This document shows, piece after piece, positions 1 through 8,772 of a stretch of 64,000 bases of DNA. Position numbers and translations under genes: made by a program. Within the stretch, counting starts at the first letter, position 1, and every line of letters begins with the position of its first letter. The stretch comes from Nitratidesulfovibrio sp. SRB-5 (GTDB taxonomy: Bacteria > Desulfobacterota > Desulfovibrionia > Desulfovibrionales > Desulfovibrionaceae): the NCBI RefSeq assembly GCF_019931275.1, contig NZ_JAIOTY010000002.1:1-64000 (forward strand), read 5' to 3'. The notes below the pieces were generated by a model. It was not told the DNA's origin, searched no databases, and saw only the letters and a list, made by a program, of their open reading frames with translations.

Positions 1-126
1 TCGGTCATCGAGATCATGACCGACGGCACGCGACTGGCCCCGCCTTTCCGGCGCGATGCCCTGGCCCTGCCCACCCGGCACCTGCCCAAGTACGACCACC
101 TGGACAAGCGGCACTTCGTCAAGTAG
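1..126 (+). CDS. C-terminal end of an unidentified protein (partial)
   Basis: An open frame runs in from the left edge and stops with TAG at 124-126, giving 41 residues that begin SVIEIMTDG and end KRHFVK. The tail is basic and rich in proline and leucine. No motif long enough to assign a family is visible, and the start lies outside the window. A hairpin follows the stop within 20 bases, as expected for a real gene end. Function unknown. Confidence 0.6.
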   Translation, partial: SVIEIMTDGTRLAPPFRRDALALPTRHLPKYDHLDKRHFVK

Positions 127-145
127 CTGCCGCTGCCGCTGTTGC

Positions 146-172
146 GATGCCCGGCCTTGCGCGCCGGGCATC
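146..172 (+). terminator. Hairpin after the left-edge gene
   Basis: A perfect 10-bp inverted repeat (GATGCCCGGC / GCCGGGCATC) with a 7-base loop lies 20 bases after the stop at 126. No T-run follows, so it is either a weak terminator or a 3'-end stabilising stem. Confidence 0.45.
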
Positions 173-191
173 GCCCCGCATCGGGATATGG

Positions 192-227
192 AAAAAGACA
201 GGCCCGCCCCTTTGGGGCGGGCCTGTC
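192..227 (-). terminator. Intrinsic terminator of the sigma-54 activator gene
   Basis: A perfect 14-bp stem (197-210 with 214-227, loop TTT) is followed on the - strand by five T residues (A-run at 192-196). It lies 50 bases beyond the stop codon of the activator gene, in the right orientation. Confidence 0.85.
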
Positions 228-276
228 GCATTGTGGGGCGGCTGACCGCATCCGATCCGCCCATGCCGCCGGTAAG

Positions 277-1701
277 TCAGCTCCCCTGCCTGTCGCGCGA
301 ACGCACGGCATGGACGCCGTGCTTCTTCATTTTCTCGTACAGCGTGGCCCGCGAAACCCCCAGCGCGGATGCGGCCCTGGTGACATTGCCGCCCTGCTCG
401 CGCAGGGCATTTTCAATGAGAGCGGCTTCGTTGTGGGCCAGAATGCCCGCAAGGTCGCTCCTGTCCTGCGGCAGCGGACAAGGCGCCACAGGGCCGGTGT
501 GGGCCGGGCGTATTTCCGGGGGCAGGGCGCAGACGTCTATGGCGCTGCCTTCGCGCATGGTGGCGGCATGCAGGATGGCGTTGTGCAGTTGCCGGATGTT
601 GCCGGGCCACTGGAACGATTGCAGCGCGGACACGGCGGCGGGGGTAAAGGTTACGCCCTCGTGGCCCATGCGTGTCAGGAAATGATGTGCCAGGGGCAGG
701 ATGTCCTCCTTCCTTTCACGCAGCGAGGGAATCTCTATGATGAAGGTATTGATGCGATAATACAGGTCTTCACGGAACGTTCCGGCGTGGACCATGTCCT
801 TGATGTTCCGGTTGGTGGCCGCAATGAGCCGAAAGTCCACGGGTTCCGCCGTTACCGCGCCCACGCGGCAGATGGTGCGGCTTTCCAGCACGCGCAGCAG
901 CTTTGCCTGCGCCTGAAGGGGCATGTCGCCTATTTCGTCCAGAAACAGGGTTCCGCCGTCTGCCAGCTCTATCTGGCCCATTTTCCCGCTGTGATGGGCG
1001 CCGGAAAAGGCACCGCGCACGTAGCCGAACAGTTCGGATTCGAAGAGATCCTTTGGAATGGCGGCGCAGTTGATGCTGACCAGCGGTCCGGCGGCGCGCG
1101 TGCTTTCGGCGTGCAGCGCGTGGGCCGCCAGTTCCTTGCCCGTGCCGGTGGCGCCCAGGACAAGGACCGGCGCATCCATGCGGGCGTAGCTGCGCAGGCG
1201 GTCCTTGAGCTGGTGCATGGAGGCGCTTTCGCCTTTCAGGCTGGCGAGCGAATACTGGGCATGCAGGGTGGCCGCCATGCGTCGCTTGTACTGGCTGAGC
1301 TTGTGCCCCAGCTGCTCTATCTTGTTGGAAAGGCGCTTCAGTTCGCTGGGGTCATTGAAGATGGCCTGCGAGATCATGCCGACGAGCACCCCCTCGGCAT
1401 CGCGCACGGGAATGCGGTTGACCACCAGCTTCTGATCGGCCCGGGGACCGGGGATGCTGCACAGGTCGCCCATTTCGGCCTGGCCCGTGGTCATTACTTC
1501 CGGCGCGCGCGACGAGGGAATGACCTCGGTAATGTTCCTGCCGATGATGTCGTGGGGGCGCTTGCCCAGCAGTTCCGCATAGGCCTTGTTGGCAAACCGG
1601 ATCACGTAGTCGGCGTCGCAATACAGAATGCCCATGGGTAAATGGTCGAATACCAGAAAAGTGACTGCGTCGTTGGCTATGGCATCATGCGTTTTGGACA
1701 T
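277..1701 (-). CDS. Sigma-54-dependent PAS/AAA+/Fis transcriptional activator
   Basis: A 474-residue bacterial enhancer-binding protein. Domains in order: a PAS sensor (about residues 10-110), a short coiled linker, an AAA+ domain (about 155-395) with Walker A GATGTGKE near 183 and Walker B LDEIGD near 254, and a C-terminal Fis-type helix-turn-helix (GNVTRAASALGVSRATLYEK). The sigma-54-contacting loop reads GAFSGA instead of the usual GAFTGA, a conservative change. The start is the internal ATG at 1701 preceded by AGGA; the longer upstream frame lacks family similarity. It is transcribed away from the TRAP operon and probably controls it through the sigma-54 site at 2035-2050. The PAS ligand is unknown. 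Confidence 0.93.
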   Translation of the reverse strand: MSKTHDAIANDAVTFLVFDHLPMGILYCDADYVIRFANKAYAELLGKRPHDIIGRNITEVIPSSRAPEVMTTGQAEMGDLCSIPGPRADQKLVVNRIPVRDAEGVLVGMISQAIFNDPSELKRLSNKIEQLGHKLSQYKRRMAATLHAQYSLASLKGESASMHQLKDRLRSYARMDAPVLVLGATGTGKELAAHALHAESTRAAGPLVSINCAAIPKDLFESELFGYVRGAFSGAHHSGKMGQIELADGGTLFLDEIGDMPLQAQAKLLRVLESRTICRVGAVTAEPVDFRLIAATNRNIKDMVHAGTFREDLYYRINTFIIEIPSLRERKEDILPLAHHFLTRMGHEGVTFTPAAVSALQSFQWPGNIRQLHNAILHAATMREGSAIDVCALPPEIRPAHTGPVAPCPLPQDRSDLAGILAHNEAALIENALREQGGNVTRAASALGVSRATLYEKMKKHGVHAVRSRDRQGS

Positions 1702-2165
1702 GCGTAATCCTGTTGACGGTGTGGCTTTACATTGCGTTCCAGGAAGCACATGTGCATGTGGGGAACGCGAGTGGCTACTGCTGTTCTTGCGGTTTTTTTG
1801 CCGCGCGTTCACCAGTTGTTCGCGCAGACGTATGGTAAACCGACACTATTCTGAAAAAATGTCTGGGAGTCTGGACGGTTTTTGGTGCCCCGTGTCCGGG
1901 TGCTGTTGGATTCGAGTTGTGGCGGTACGGGCAACTTGCCAGCTTCACAAGATATTTTCAGTTTGTTCTAAAAATCTCAAGCGACGGCATGTCGGTTGCA
2001 ACTTACTCGCCCAGAACGCGCCGCCCCTGGCCGGGGGGACGCACGTTGCGGAAAGACATGAAGGATACGGTGCCATGAAAACAGGGTGGACTGTATCGTG
2101 TCGGTCATGGGCATGTGATGCACATGGTCGATGATGGAAAACCATGTAGCACAAGGAGAGAATCC
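1702..2165. other. Divergent control region between activator and TRAP operon
   Basis: A 464-bp gene-free stretch, clearly more A+T-rich than the genes beside it around 1780-1980. It holds the candidate sigma-54 promoter (2035-2050) and the dctP ribosome binding site (AAGGAGAG at 2152-2159). The short motif GTCTGGG/GTCTGGA repeats near 1862-1876. It could contain activator-binding sites, but no clear symmetric enhancer is identifiable by eye. Confidence 0.6.
2035..2050 (+). promoter_or_regulatory. Candidate sigma-54 promoter of the TRAP operon
   Basis: The sequence GGGGAC-GCACG-TTGCG matches the -24/-12 consensus TGGCAC-N5-TTGCW at eight of ten fixed positions. The essential GG and GC dinucleotides have the correct spacing. 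It lies 116 bases before dctP and beside a divergent sigma-54 activator gene, which makes the call plausible. It has not been tested. Confidence 0.6.
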
Positions 2166-3173
2166 ATGAAAAGAGCAGCCATGCTGGTAGCCGCGCTCCT
2201 CATGACCGTCGCGTTGGCGGCACCTGTACAGGCGGCCTACGATGGTCCCAAGATCAAGTTCCGCCTGGCGCACACCACGCCTCCCGGCAACCATATTACC
2301 CTTGCCTACCAGAAGTTTGCCGACCTGGTGGCGGAAAAGTCCGGCGGAAAGATCACCGTGCAGGTGTTCCCCAACGCCATTCTGGGCAGCGACCGCGTGC
2401 TGGTGGAAGGGGCGCAGAAGGGCACGCTGGAAATCGGCGTCAGCTCTACCCCGAACCTTGCCAACTTCTCCAAGCTGTATTCGGTGTTCGATCTGCCCTA
2501 CATCACCTCGCCCAAGTTTCAGAAAAGCCTGTACGCCGCCATCGATCCGGGCGGCACGCTGAACGACTACTTCCTGAAGGTGGCCAATGACGTGGGCCTG
2601 CAACCCATCATGTACGCGGAATACGGCTACCGCCACTTCGTGTCCGTGAAGCGCCCGCTGGGCAAGGCCTCGGACCTTGCGGGGCTGAAGATGCGCACCA
2701 CCGATTCGCCCGTGGAAGTGGGCGTGGCCAAGGCGTTGAACACCAACCCGTCGCCCATCGCCTGGGGCGAAGTGTATACCGCCCTGCAACAGGGCACCAT
2801 CGACGCCGAAGGCAACACCTTTCCCCATCTGTTCGGCGCCAAGCACCATGAAGTGCTGAAGTACGCCATCACTTCCGCGCACAACTACTGCATGCAGGTG
2901 GCCATGGCCAACAAGGCATGGTGGGATGGGCTGCCCGACGCCGCCAAGCAGGTCATCAACGCGGCCGCCCGCGAGGCCACCCAGTATCAGCGCGATGTGC
3001 TGTACCCCGAAAACGAAAAGGCCGCCCGCGAAGGCTTCATCAAGGCCGGCATCACCATTCACGATGCCACGGACGCGGAAATCGACGAATTCCGGAAGCT
3101 GACCCGCCCGGTGTGGGACACCGTGACCCTGCCGGCCGATCTGATCAAGCTCGTGCAGGACACGCAGAAGTAG
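2166..3173 (+). CDS. dctP: TRAP transporter substrate-binding protein (DctP family)
   Basis: A 335-residue periplasmic solute receptor of the TRAP type. A signal peptide is clear (MKRAAM, hydrophobic core, cleavage near PVQAA). Mature-protein features include the N-terminal KFRLAHTTPPGN strand, the VEGAQKGTLEIG segment and the TDSPVEVGVAKAL / YTALQQGTIDAEGN region, where TRAP receptors contact a carboxylate. The usual length is about 330. ATG at 2166 follows AAGGAGAG. It heads an operon with the fused permease and a GlcG-like gene and is probably activated by the divergent sigma-54 regulator. The substrate is likely an organic acid but cannot be named from sequence. Confidence 0.93.
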   Translation: MKRAAMLVAALLMTVALAAPVQAAYDGPKIKFRLAHTTPPGNHITLAYQKFADLVAEKSGGKITVQVFPNAILGSDRVLVEGAQKGTLEIGVSSTPNLANFSKLYSVFDLPYITSPKFQKSLYAAIDPGGTLNDYFLKVANDVGLQPIMYAEYGYRHFVSVKRPLGKASDLAGLKMRTTDSPVEVGVAKALNTNPSPIAWGEVYTALQQGTIDAEGNTFPHLFGAKHHEVLKYAITSAHNYCMQVAMANKAWWDGLPDAAKQVINAAAREATQYQRDVLYPENEKAAREGFIKAGITIHDATDAEIDEFRKLTRPVWDTVTLPADLIKLVQDTQK

Positions 3174-3193
3174 CATTGCGCGTTCGGCCCGAA

Positions 3194-3225
3194 GGGGGGA
3201 GGGGCGAGCCTCCCCCCTGTTCTTT
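3194..3225 (+). terminator. Intercistronic hairpin between dctP and dctQM
   Basis: A 9-bp G/C stem (GGGGGGAGG / CCTCCCCCC) with a 6-base loop is followed by TGTTCTTTT. It probably attenuates transcription, so that the binding protein is made in excess of the permease. This is a common arrangement for solute-receptor operons. Confidence 0.7.
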
Positions 3226-3257
3226 TGCCTGCCCGCCATCTTCCGGAGACCATGCAC

Positions 3258-5180
3258 ATGTCTGAAAGAAACACATTTTCCTGGGCAACCGCCAACGAGT
3301 GGCTGGAAAAACCCTTCCTGGTAGCGGGGCTGATGGTCATGATCCTGGCCATCACCTACCAGACGGGCTTCCGCTATTCCATGGCCACGATCAACGAAAT
3401 GCTCAACGACGCGGGAACGGTGGCCTTCCTGGCCCGGTTCGTCGACGTCGAGGGGCTGAAAGCGGGGCTGCAACGCATCATCGGCTGGTCGGTGTGGTCC
3501 GAGGAACTTTCCCGCTACCTGTTCATCTGGATTTCATACCTTGCCGTTCCCCTGGCCATCATGAAGCGCAGCAACATCCGCGTGGACGTGCTGTGCGCCA
3601 AGCTGCCGCCGCGCGCGCAGGGCATGGCCTGGGTGGTGGTGGACGTGTGCACCCTCGTGCTGACGGGGGCGCTCTGCTACATGGGTTTCGGCCATGTGCA
3701 GATGCAGATCGCCATGCCCCAGACCACGCCTGCCATGGGCATCAAGTATTTCATCCCGTACCTGATCCTGCCGGTGGGCTTTTTCCTCATGACCCTGCGC
3801 ACCGTGCAGGATTTGGTGCGACAGGCGCGCACCATGCCCGCCCTGGACGTGGCGGGCGGGGTGGCCTGCGGCTTGCTGCTGTTTCTGCCGGTGCTGCTTT
3901 CCGACCAGTGGAGCGCGGTGTGGCTGCTGTTCGGCTACTTCGTGCTGTTCCTGCTGGTGGGGGTGCCCATTGCCTTTTCGCTGGGGCTTGCCACCATCGC
4001 CACGGTGCTCGGCGCGGGTACGCTGCCCCTGGAATACCTTGCGCAGATCGCCTTCGTTTCCATCGACAGCTTTCCGATCCTGGCCATTCCGTTCTTCATC
4101 GCGGCCGGGGTGTTCATGGGCGCGGGCGGTCTTTCGCGGCGGCTGCTGGCCCTTGGCGATGAACTGGTGGGCGCCCTGCCCGGCGGCATGGCGCTGGCCA
4201 CCATCGTGACCTGCATGTTCTTTGCCGCCATCAGCGGATCCGGCCCGGCCACGGTGGCTGCCATCGGCAGCATCACCATTCCGGCCATGGTCGAGCGCGG
4301 CTACGACAAGTTCTTCGCGGCCGCCGTGGTGGCGTCCGCCGGGTGCATCGGCGTGATGATCCCGCCGAGCAACCCCTTCGTGGTGTATGGCGTGGCCGCG
4401 CAGGCCTCGGTGGGCAAGCTGTTCCTGGCGGGCATCGTGCCCGGCGTGCTGTGCGGGCTGGCCCTCATGGCGGTGGCCTATTACATCTCGCTGAAGAAGG
4501 GCTGGCGCGGCGAGGCGCGGCACCGCGACTTCCGCTCGGTGATGCGGGCCATGTGGGAAGCCAAGTGGGCGCTGCTGGTCCCGGTCATCGTGCTGGGCGG
4601 CATCTACGGCGGCATCATGACCCCCACCGAGGCGGCGGCGGTGTCCGCCCTGTACGGCATGATCGTGGGCCTGTTCATCTACCGCGAGATCACCTGGCGC
4701 GGGATGTGGGACTGCATGGTCGAATCGGCGCAGACGTCGTCGGTGATCATCGTGTTGATGGCCATGGCCACCCTGTTCGGCAACATCATGACCATCGAGC
4801 AGGTGCCCGACCACATCGCGGCCATGATCCTGGGCGTGACCAGCAACAAGATCGCCATCCTGCTGCTGATCAACGTGTTCCTGTTGTGGGTGGGCACCTT
4901 CATGGAGGCTCTGGCCGCCATCGTGATCATCACCCCCATCCTGCTGCCGCTGGTGACGAAAGTGGGCGTGGACCCCATCCACTTCGGGGTGATCATGGTG
5001 GTGAACCTGGCCATCGGCTTCATCACGCCGCCGGTGGGGGTTAACCTGTTCGTGGCCAGCAGCATCAGCAAGGTGAGCATCGGCGACGTGGTGCGGGCGG
5101 CCTGGCCGTTCCTGTTGGCCATGATCGCCCTGCTCATGGCCATCACCTATATTCCGGCCATCTCGCTGTGCCTGCTGTAG
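3258..5180 (+). CDS. dctQM: Fused TRAP transporter permease (DctQ-DctM)
   Basis: A 640-residue membrane protein that joins the small four-helix DctQ subunit (about residues 1-200) to the large DctM subunit (about 210-640, roughly twelve helices). DctM signatures are present, for example AAISGSGPATVAAIG, MIPPSNPFVVYG and GGIMTPTEAAAV. It catalyses sodium- or proton-coupled uptake of the substrate delivered by DctP. The ATG at 3258 has GGAGA eight bases before it; the ATG at 3252 would be too close. Fused QM permeases are a known TRAP subtype, so the fusion is not an error. Confidence 0.93.
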   Translation: MSERNTFSWATANEWLEKPFLVAGLMVMILAITYQTGFRYSMATINEMLNDAGTVAFLARFVDVEGLKAGLQRIIGWSVWSEELSRYLFIWISYLAVPLAIMKRSNIRVDVLCAKLPPRAQGMAWVVVDVCTLVLTGALCYMGFGHVQMQIAMPQTTPAMGIKYFIPYLILPVGFFLMTLRTVQDLVRQARTMPALDVAGGVACGLLLFLPVLLSDQWSAVWLLFGYFVLFLLVGVPIAFSLGLATIATVLGAGTLPLEYLAQIAFVSIDSFPILAIPFFIAAGVFMGAGGLSRRLLALGDELVGALPGGMALATIVTCMFFAAISGSGPATVAAIGSITIPAMVERGYDKFFAAAVVASAGCIGVMIPPSNPFVVYGVAAQASVGKLFLAGIVPGVLCGLALMAVAYYISLKKGWRGEARHRDFRSVMRAMWEAKWALLVPVIVLGGIYGGIMTPTEAAAVSALYGMIVGLFIYREITWRGMWDCMVESAQTSSVIIVLMAMATLFGNIMTIEQVPDHIAAMILGVTSNKIAILLLINVFLLWVGTFMEALAAIVIITPILLPLVTKVGVDPIHFGVIMVVNLAIGFITPPVGVNLFVASSISKVSIGDVVRAAWPFLLAMIALLMAITYIPAISLCLL

Positions 5181-5191
5181 GCGGAGGCTGC

Positions 5192-5626
5192 ATGCGGACC
5201 ATACTGCTGGACGATGCGCTGCACGCCACCATGGAGGCCGAACGCCTGGCCCGCGCCGACGGCGGACTGCCTGTCTGCCTGTGCGTGACCGACGGCAGCG
5301 GCGACCTGCTGGCCTTCGTCCGCATGGACGGGGCGCCGGAACGACTGGTGCCCATCGTCATCGCCAAGGCGTATACGGCGGTGCGCATGCGAGCCACCAC
5401 GGAAGCCTTCAGGAAGCGGCTGCTCGACGGCGGCCTGACCCTGAACGACTTCTGCGATCCGTTGCTGACCAGCCTGCCCGGCGGGGTGCCCCTGCTGGCG
5501 GAGGATGGCCGGTGCGTGGCTGCGGTGGCCGTGAGTGGCCGTGCGCTTGCCGACGATGCCGCGCTGGCGGCGACGTATGCCCGCCTGTTGCGAGAACGGT
5601 TGGACCCGGCCCGGGGAGCGGACTGA
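5192..5626 (+). CDS. GlcG/HbpS-family (DUF336) protein
   Basis: A 144-residue protein of the GlcG/HbpS family, with the family pattern of a VCVTDGSGDLLAF strand, the AKAYTA segment and the terminal GGVPLL loop. Members are small cytosolic or secreted proteins, some heme-binding, often encoded with organic-acid catabolism or transport. ATG at 5192 follows GGAGG and lies 11 bases after the permease stop, so it is co-transcribed with the TRAP genes. No signal peptide is visible. The molecular role here is unknown; it may bind or process the imported substrate. Confidence 0.85.
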   Translation: MRTILLDDALHATMEAERLARADGGLPVCLCVTDGSGDLLAFVRMDGAPERLVPIVIAKAYTAVRMRATTEAFRKRLLDGGLTLNDFCDPLLTSLPGGVPLLAEDGRCVAAVAVSGRALADDAALAATYARLLRERLDPARGAD

Positions 5627-5680
5627 GGCCGGAGCCCGCGCATGGCGTGCAATGCATGTCGGCGCCCATGCGCACAAACA

Positions 5681-5709
5681 AAGGCCGCCCCTTCGGGGGC
5701 GGCCTTTTC
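5681..5709 (+). terminator. Intrinsic terminator at the end of the TRAP operon
   Basis: An 11-bp perfect stem (AAGGCCGCCCC / GGGGCGGCCTT) with a TTCG tetraloop is followed by TTT. It also has A residues on the other side, so it can end transcription from the convergent peptidase gene as well. Confidence 0.9.
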
Positions 5710-5747
5710 TCGCATCTGCCGTGCCAGTCGCGTGGCCGATGAGGGGG

Positions 5748-6818
5748 CTAGAGAATCTCCACCCCGTCCCCGGTGACCAGCACCATGTATTCCCAGCGGA
5801 TGCCGCCCCATTCGGGGTAGTACAGGCCGGGCTCCACGGTCACGATCATGCCGGGCTTCAGGATCATTTCGTTGCGCGGGTTCAGGCTGGGCGGCTCGTG
5901 GGTTTCGAGGCCTATGCCGTGGCCCAGCGCGTGGGTGAAGTGGGCGGCCACGCCCTGCGCCTCGAAGTGGGCGCGCGCGGCGCGGTAGGCGTCGGCCACG
6001 GGCAGGCCGGGGCGCATGATCCTTATGGCCTCGGCCTGGGCGGCCTTGGTCTGTTCCAGCGCGCGGGAGAAGTGGTCGGCGGGCTTGTCGCCCACCCAGA
6101 AGGTGCGGGTCTGGTCCGAGTTGTACAGGTCCAGCCGCGCGCCCACGTCCACCAGCACCGGGCAGTTTTCGGTCAGGGGCACGTCGCCGGGGGCGTAGTG
6201 GGGCAGGGCGGCGTTGGGGCCAACGCCCACGATGCTGGAGAAGGCCAGTTCGCTGGCGCCATGTTCGCGGAAGAACTTTTCTATGTCCCAGGCGATTTCC
6301 GCTTCGGTGCGACCGGGCACGAGGATGCCGGGCACCCATTCCATGAGCTGGTGGTTCAGCGCGGCGGAACGGCGCATCAGCTCGATTTCCTCGGGTTCCT
6401 TGATCACCCGCATTTCCTCGACCATGCCGTCGGCCCGTTCCATGGTCAGGCCGGGCGAGACCTTGTCGAAGAAGTCCAGGGTCACGGCGCGCGCCTCGAA
6501 GCCCACGGTGCCGCGCACCTTGTCCTTGAGCAGGCCGTTGATCTGGCCCGGCGCATCGCCGGAATAGATGAACACGCGCTCTTCGGGCCACAGGCGGCGG
6601 GCCGCGTCGAGGTAGCGGGGGTCGGTGCACAGCCAGTCGTTGCCGTCGGCGGTGACGATGAGGTACCCGGCGCTCTCGTTCAGCTGCACGTCGTGCAGTT
6701 CGAAGCCGGAAAGGTAGAATCGGTTGGCCGCATGGCTGACCAGCAGGGCGGACAGGCCTTTTTCGCGCATGGCGGCGCGCAGGGTTTCGCGCCGCGCCTC
6801 GTAGCGTTGTGCATTCAT
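5748..6818 (-). CDS. M24-family metallopeptidase (Xaa-Pro aminopeptidase-like)
   Basis: A 356-residue pita-bread-fold peptidase. The N-terminal creatinase-like domain (1-120) precedes the catalytic domain. Metal ligands are visible in order: Asp in VDVGARLDLY and SDQTRT, His in GHGIGLETHE, Glu in VEPGLYYPEW and Glu in RWEYMVLVT. It is predicted to remove N-terminal residues preceding proline in the cytosol. The ATG at 6818 begins the family N-terminus (MNAQRYEARRETLRAAM); the frame upstream runs into an intergenic repeat. It is convergent with the TRAP operon. Confidence 0.92.
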   Translation of the reverse strand: MNAQRYEARRETLRAAMREKGLSALLVSHAANRFYLSGFELHDVQLNESAGYLIVTADGNDWLCTDPRYLDAARRLWPEERVFIYSGDAPGQINGLLKDKVRGTVGFEARAVTLDFFDKVSPGLTMERADGMVEEMRVIKEPEEIELMRRSAALNHQLMEWVPGILVPGRTEAEIAWDIEKFFREHGASELAFSSIVGVGPNAALPHYAPGDVPLTENCPVLVDVGARLDLYNSDQTRTFWVGDKPADHFSRALEQTKAAQAEAIRIMRPGLPVADAYRAARAHFEAQGVAAHFTHALGHGIGLETHEPPSLNPRNEMILKPGMIVTVEPGLYYPEWGGIRWEYMVLVTGDGVEIL

Positions 6819-6922
6819 GGTGTGTGCCTCGGAAATGGAACCGGTATTGGTGGGAAAAATGAGAAGCGTATTGCTGGGGTGGCGCACTCCGCCACGCCAA
6901 CGACGAGTTTCCCACAATGAAG

Positions 6923-7083
6923 AAGTTTGGGGGGAGGGGTTCGGGGAGGGAGGCCCTTTCACGCTCTGCGGACGCCATCCGCGCGTTGCGGTCCCTATCC
7001 GTAAGGCTCGCAATCTCGCCTAACGGCTAGGGCAAGGTTCGCGCGGTGCGCTCACCCAACGGCTGCCGCAAAGGGACCCCTTT
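6923..7083. repeat. G/C-palindrome element G1 with nested hairpin C1
   Basis: The right arm, ending AAAGGGACCCC, begins 20 bases beyond the stop of the FAD oxidoreductase gene (read on the - strand). The left arm ends in GGGGGGAGGGG and AAGTTT, which on the - strand is the C-run plus AAACTT tail. Between the arms sits hairpin C1 (6999-7026): CCGTAAGGC / GCCTAACGG with one A-A mismatch. The probable role is transcription termination; see the findings on the repeat families. Confidence 0.7.
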
Positions 7084-7102
7084 CCGTTGCCTCATTATCT
7101 CA

Positions 7103-8485
7103 TCAAATTTTATACGTCGTTTCCTCTTCGCCGAGCACCATGCGCCCGGCCCATTCCACGCCCTGCATGACCGAATGGTCCATGTTGGCGGCCTCGTATT
7201 TCCACCCGCCGAAGCGCCCGCGCGAGTATATGCCGTGCGCCTCCAGCCACGGCTGGATGCGGCGCAGGGCGGCGTCGCGCCCCAGGGTGGGCACCGGGTA
7301 GCCGTAATCCACGGCAATGGACCACCGCGACGCGATGCGCTCCCGCTCGTCCGGATGGAGCATGGAGGTGTGTACAAGCCCCTCCACGGTCTTGTCCATC
7401 AGGGTGTCCAGCTGTTCCGGCTTGTGCACGGACCACGAGGTCTCGGCCATCAGCGCGCGCTGCTGGCCGGGCCGGGCCGCGTTGTTGGGCGAGTAGTTGT
7501 GGAAGTTGGTCAGGCGGTAGAAGGGCGCGTTGGATTCCGGAAAGTACATCCAGCAGGTGTCGTCCTTGCGGATGTCCTCAGGCCGCATGTCGTCCACGCC
7601 AACCCCGGCCACGTACACGCCGTTGCGGGCCAGTTGTCCGGCGGCGGCGCGCAGGTCGTCGCCCACCATGGCGGCGGCTGGCCCCGCGCCGATCTGGTCG
7701 CGGACAAGGAGGTCCAGCGGGCCGGTGGCCAGCATGTGGTCGTAGGTGATGGCCTGGCCGTTGCCCGTGCGCACGGTGCGTTTTGTCGGATCAACCGCCG
7801 TCACGGGGGTGTTCAGGCGCACCTTGTCACCCAGACGCGCGGCCAGCCGGGTGAAGATTTCTCCGGTGCCGCCGTGCAGCGGAAAACGGAACAGGTTGTT
7901 GGGGCCCCAGCTCACGTTGTCCAGTTGCAGCACCAGGTTGCGCAGCACCATTTCAAGGTCGATGACGCTGACCCGCTCGCCGATCCACTGGTAGCTCATC
8001 AGTTCGGCGGGGGTGGCCCACACCTTGAAGTTGTAGGGCCGCATGAAATGTTTGGCGATGCCCGCGCCAAAGACGTATTCGAACCATTCCGCAAAGTTGG
8101 TGGGCGCCTGTTCGCGCCGGTTGCCGGGCAGCAGGGCCTGCACGCATTCCCACTGCATTTCCGGCGGCAGGTGGCGGATGTTGTTCTGGAAGGGGTAGGG
8201 CACCCAGCGCCCGGCGATGCGCACCCGCGCGATGCGCATGTGCTCCAGATACTGGCCGTCCAGCAGGCTTTCCACCAGGTTGTCGAAGTAGGCGTAGTGC
8301 GAGAACACCACGTGCCCGCCGATGTCCCAGGTGAACCCCGCCGCGTCGCGGAAGCTGGCGGCCAGCCCCCCGGCGTAGGGGTTGCGCTCCAGCACCAGCA
8401 CGGAGTGTTCGCCAAGTTCCGCCAGCCGGTGGGCCGCGCCAAGGCCCGTGGGGCCTGCGCCGATGATCAGGTATTTGACGTGCAT
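7103..8485 (-). CDS. FAD-dependent oxidoreductase, UDP-galactopyranose-mutase/protoporphyrinogen-oxidase-like
   Basis: A 460-residue amine-oxidase-superfamily flavoprotein. The N-terminal dinucleotide motif IIGAGPTGLGAAHRL is followed by an acidic strand end (LVLERN) and GGLAASF. The WDIGGHVVFSHY region resembles enzymes found in polysaccharide clusters and UDP-galactopyranose mutases. A C-terminal FAD segment (GRFGGWKYEAANMDHSVMQG) closes the fold. ATG at 8485 starts the family N-terminus; the longer frame upstream is proline/arginine-rich and atypical. It lies downstream of a glycosyltransferase on the same strand, which suggests a part in sugar-nucleotide or glycan modification. The substrate is not identifiable. 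Confidence 0.85.
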   Translation of the reverse strand: MHVKYLIIGAGPTGLGAAHRLAELGEHSVLVLERNPYAGGLAASFRDAAGFTWDIGGHVVFSHYAYFDNLVESLLDGQYLEHMRIARVRIAGRWVPYPFQNNIRHLPPEMQWECVQALLPGNRREQAPTNFAEWFEYVFGAGIAKHFMRPYNFKVWATPAELMSYQWIGERVSVIDLEMVLRNLVLQLDNVSWGPNNLFRFPLHGGTGEIFTRLAARLGDKVRLNTPVTAVDPTKRTVRTGNGQAITYDHMLATGPLDLLVRDQIGAGPAAAMVGDDLRAAAGQLARNGVYVAGVGVDDMRPEDIRKDDTCWMYFPESNAPFYRLTNFHNYSPNNAARPGQQRALMAETSWSVHKPEQLDTLMDKTVEGLVHTSMLHPDERERIASRWSIAVDYGYPVPTLGRDAALRRIQPWLEAHGIYSRGRFGGWKYEAANMDHSVMQGVEWAGRMVLGEEETTYKI

Positions 8486-8772
8486 GCGGTATCCTGCGGG
8501 TCGCGCGGTGTGTACGCGTGGCAGCCGTATGCCCCGGTGCGGGGCGTGATGGCCGTGGTGGGCCGGGTCGGCCCGGGCATTCCGGGCGCAAGGCCACTCG
8601 GCCCGTTCGGGAAGTGGTCGTGCCTGCTCGGGTAATGGCGCCAACCTGAAGAATCGTGCCAGCCCGGAGAATCGTGCCTGACGGGCCCGGTCCACGCAAG
8701 TCCCGTCGGCAAGCCCCGCCAACAAGTCCCGTCGGCAAGCCCTGTCTCAGGCCTTGCCGTCAGGTCCTGCCG
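8486..8772. other. Intergenic stretch with short direct repeats
   Basis: A 287-bp gap between two - strand genes. A 20-base direct repeat, CAAGTCCCGTCGGCAAGCCC, occurs at about 8697 and again near 8723, and GAATCGTGCC occurs twice near 8650-8680. No promoter or gene was recognised. Confidence 0.5.

Noticed and set aside
142-1641. A 499-codon open frame on the + strand
   Set aside because: It is antisense to the sigma-54 activator and has no family features.
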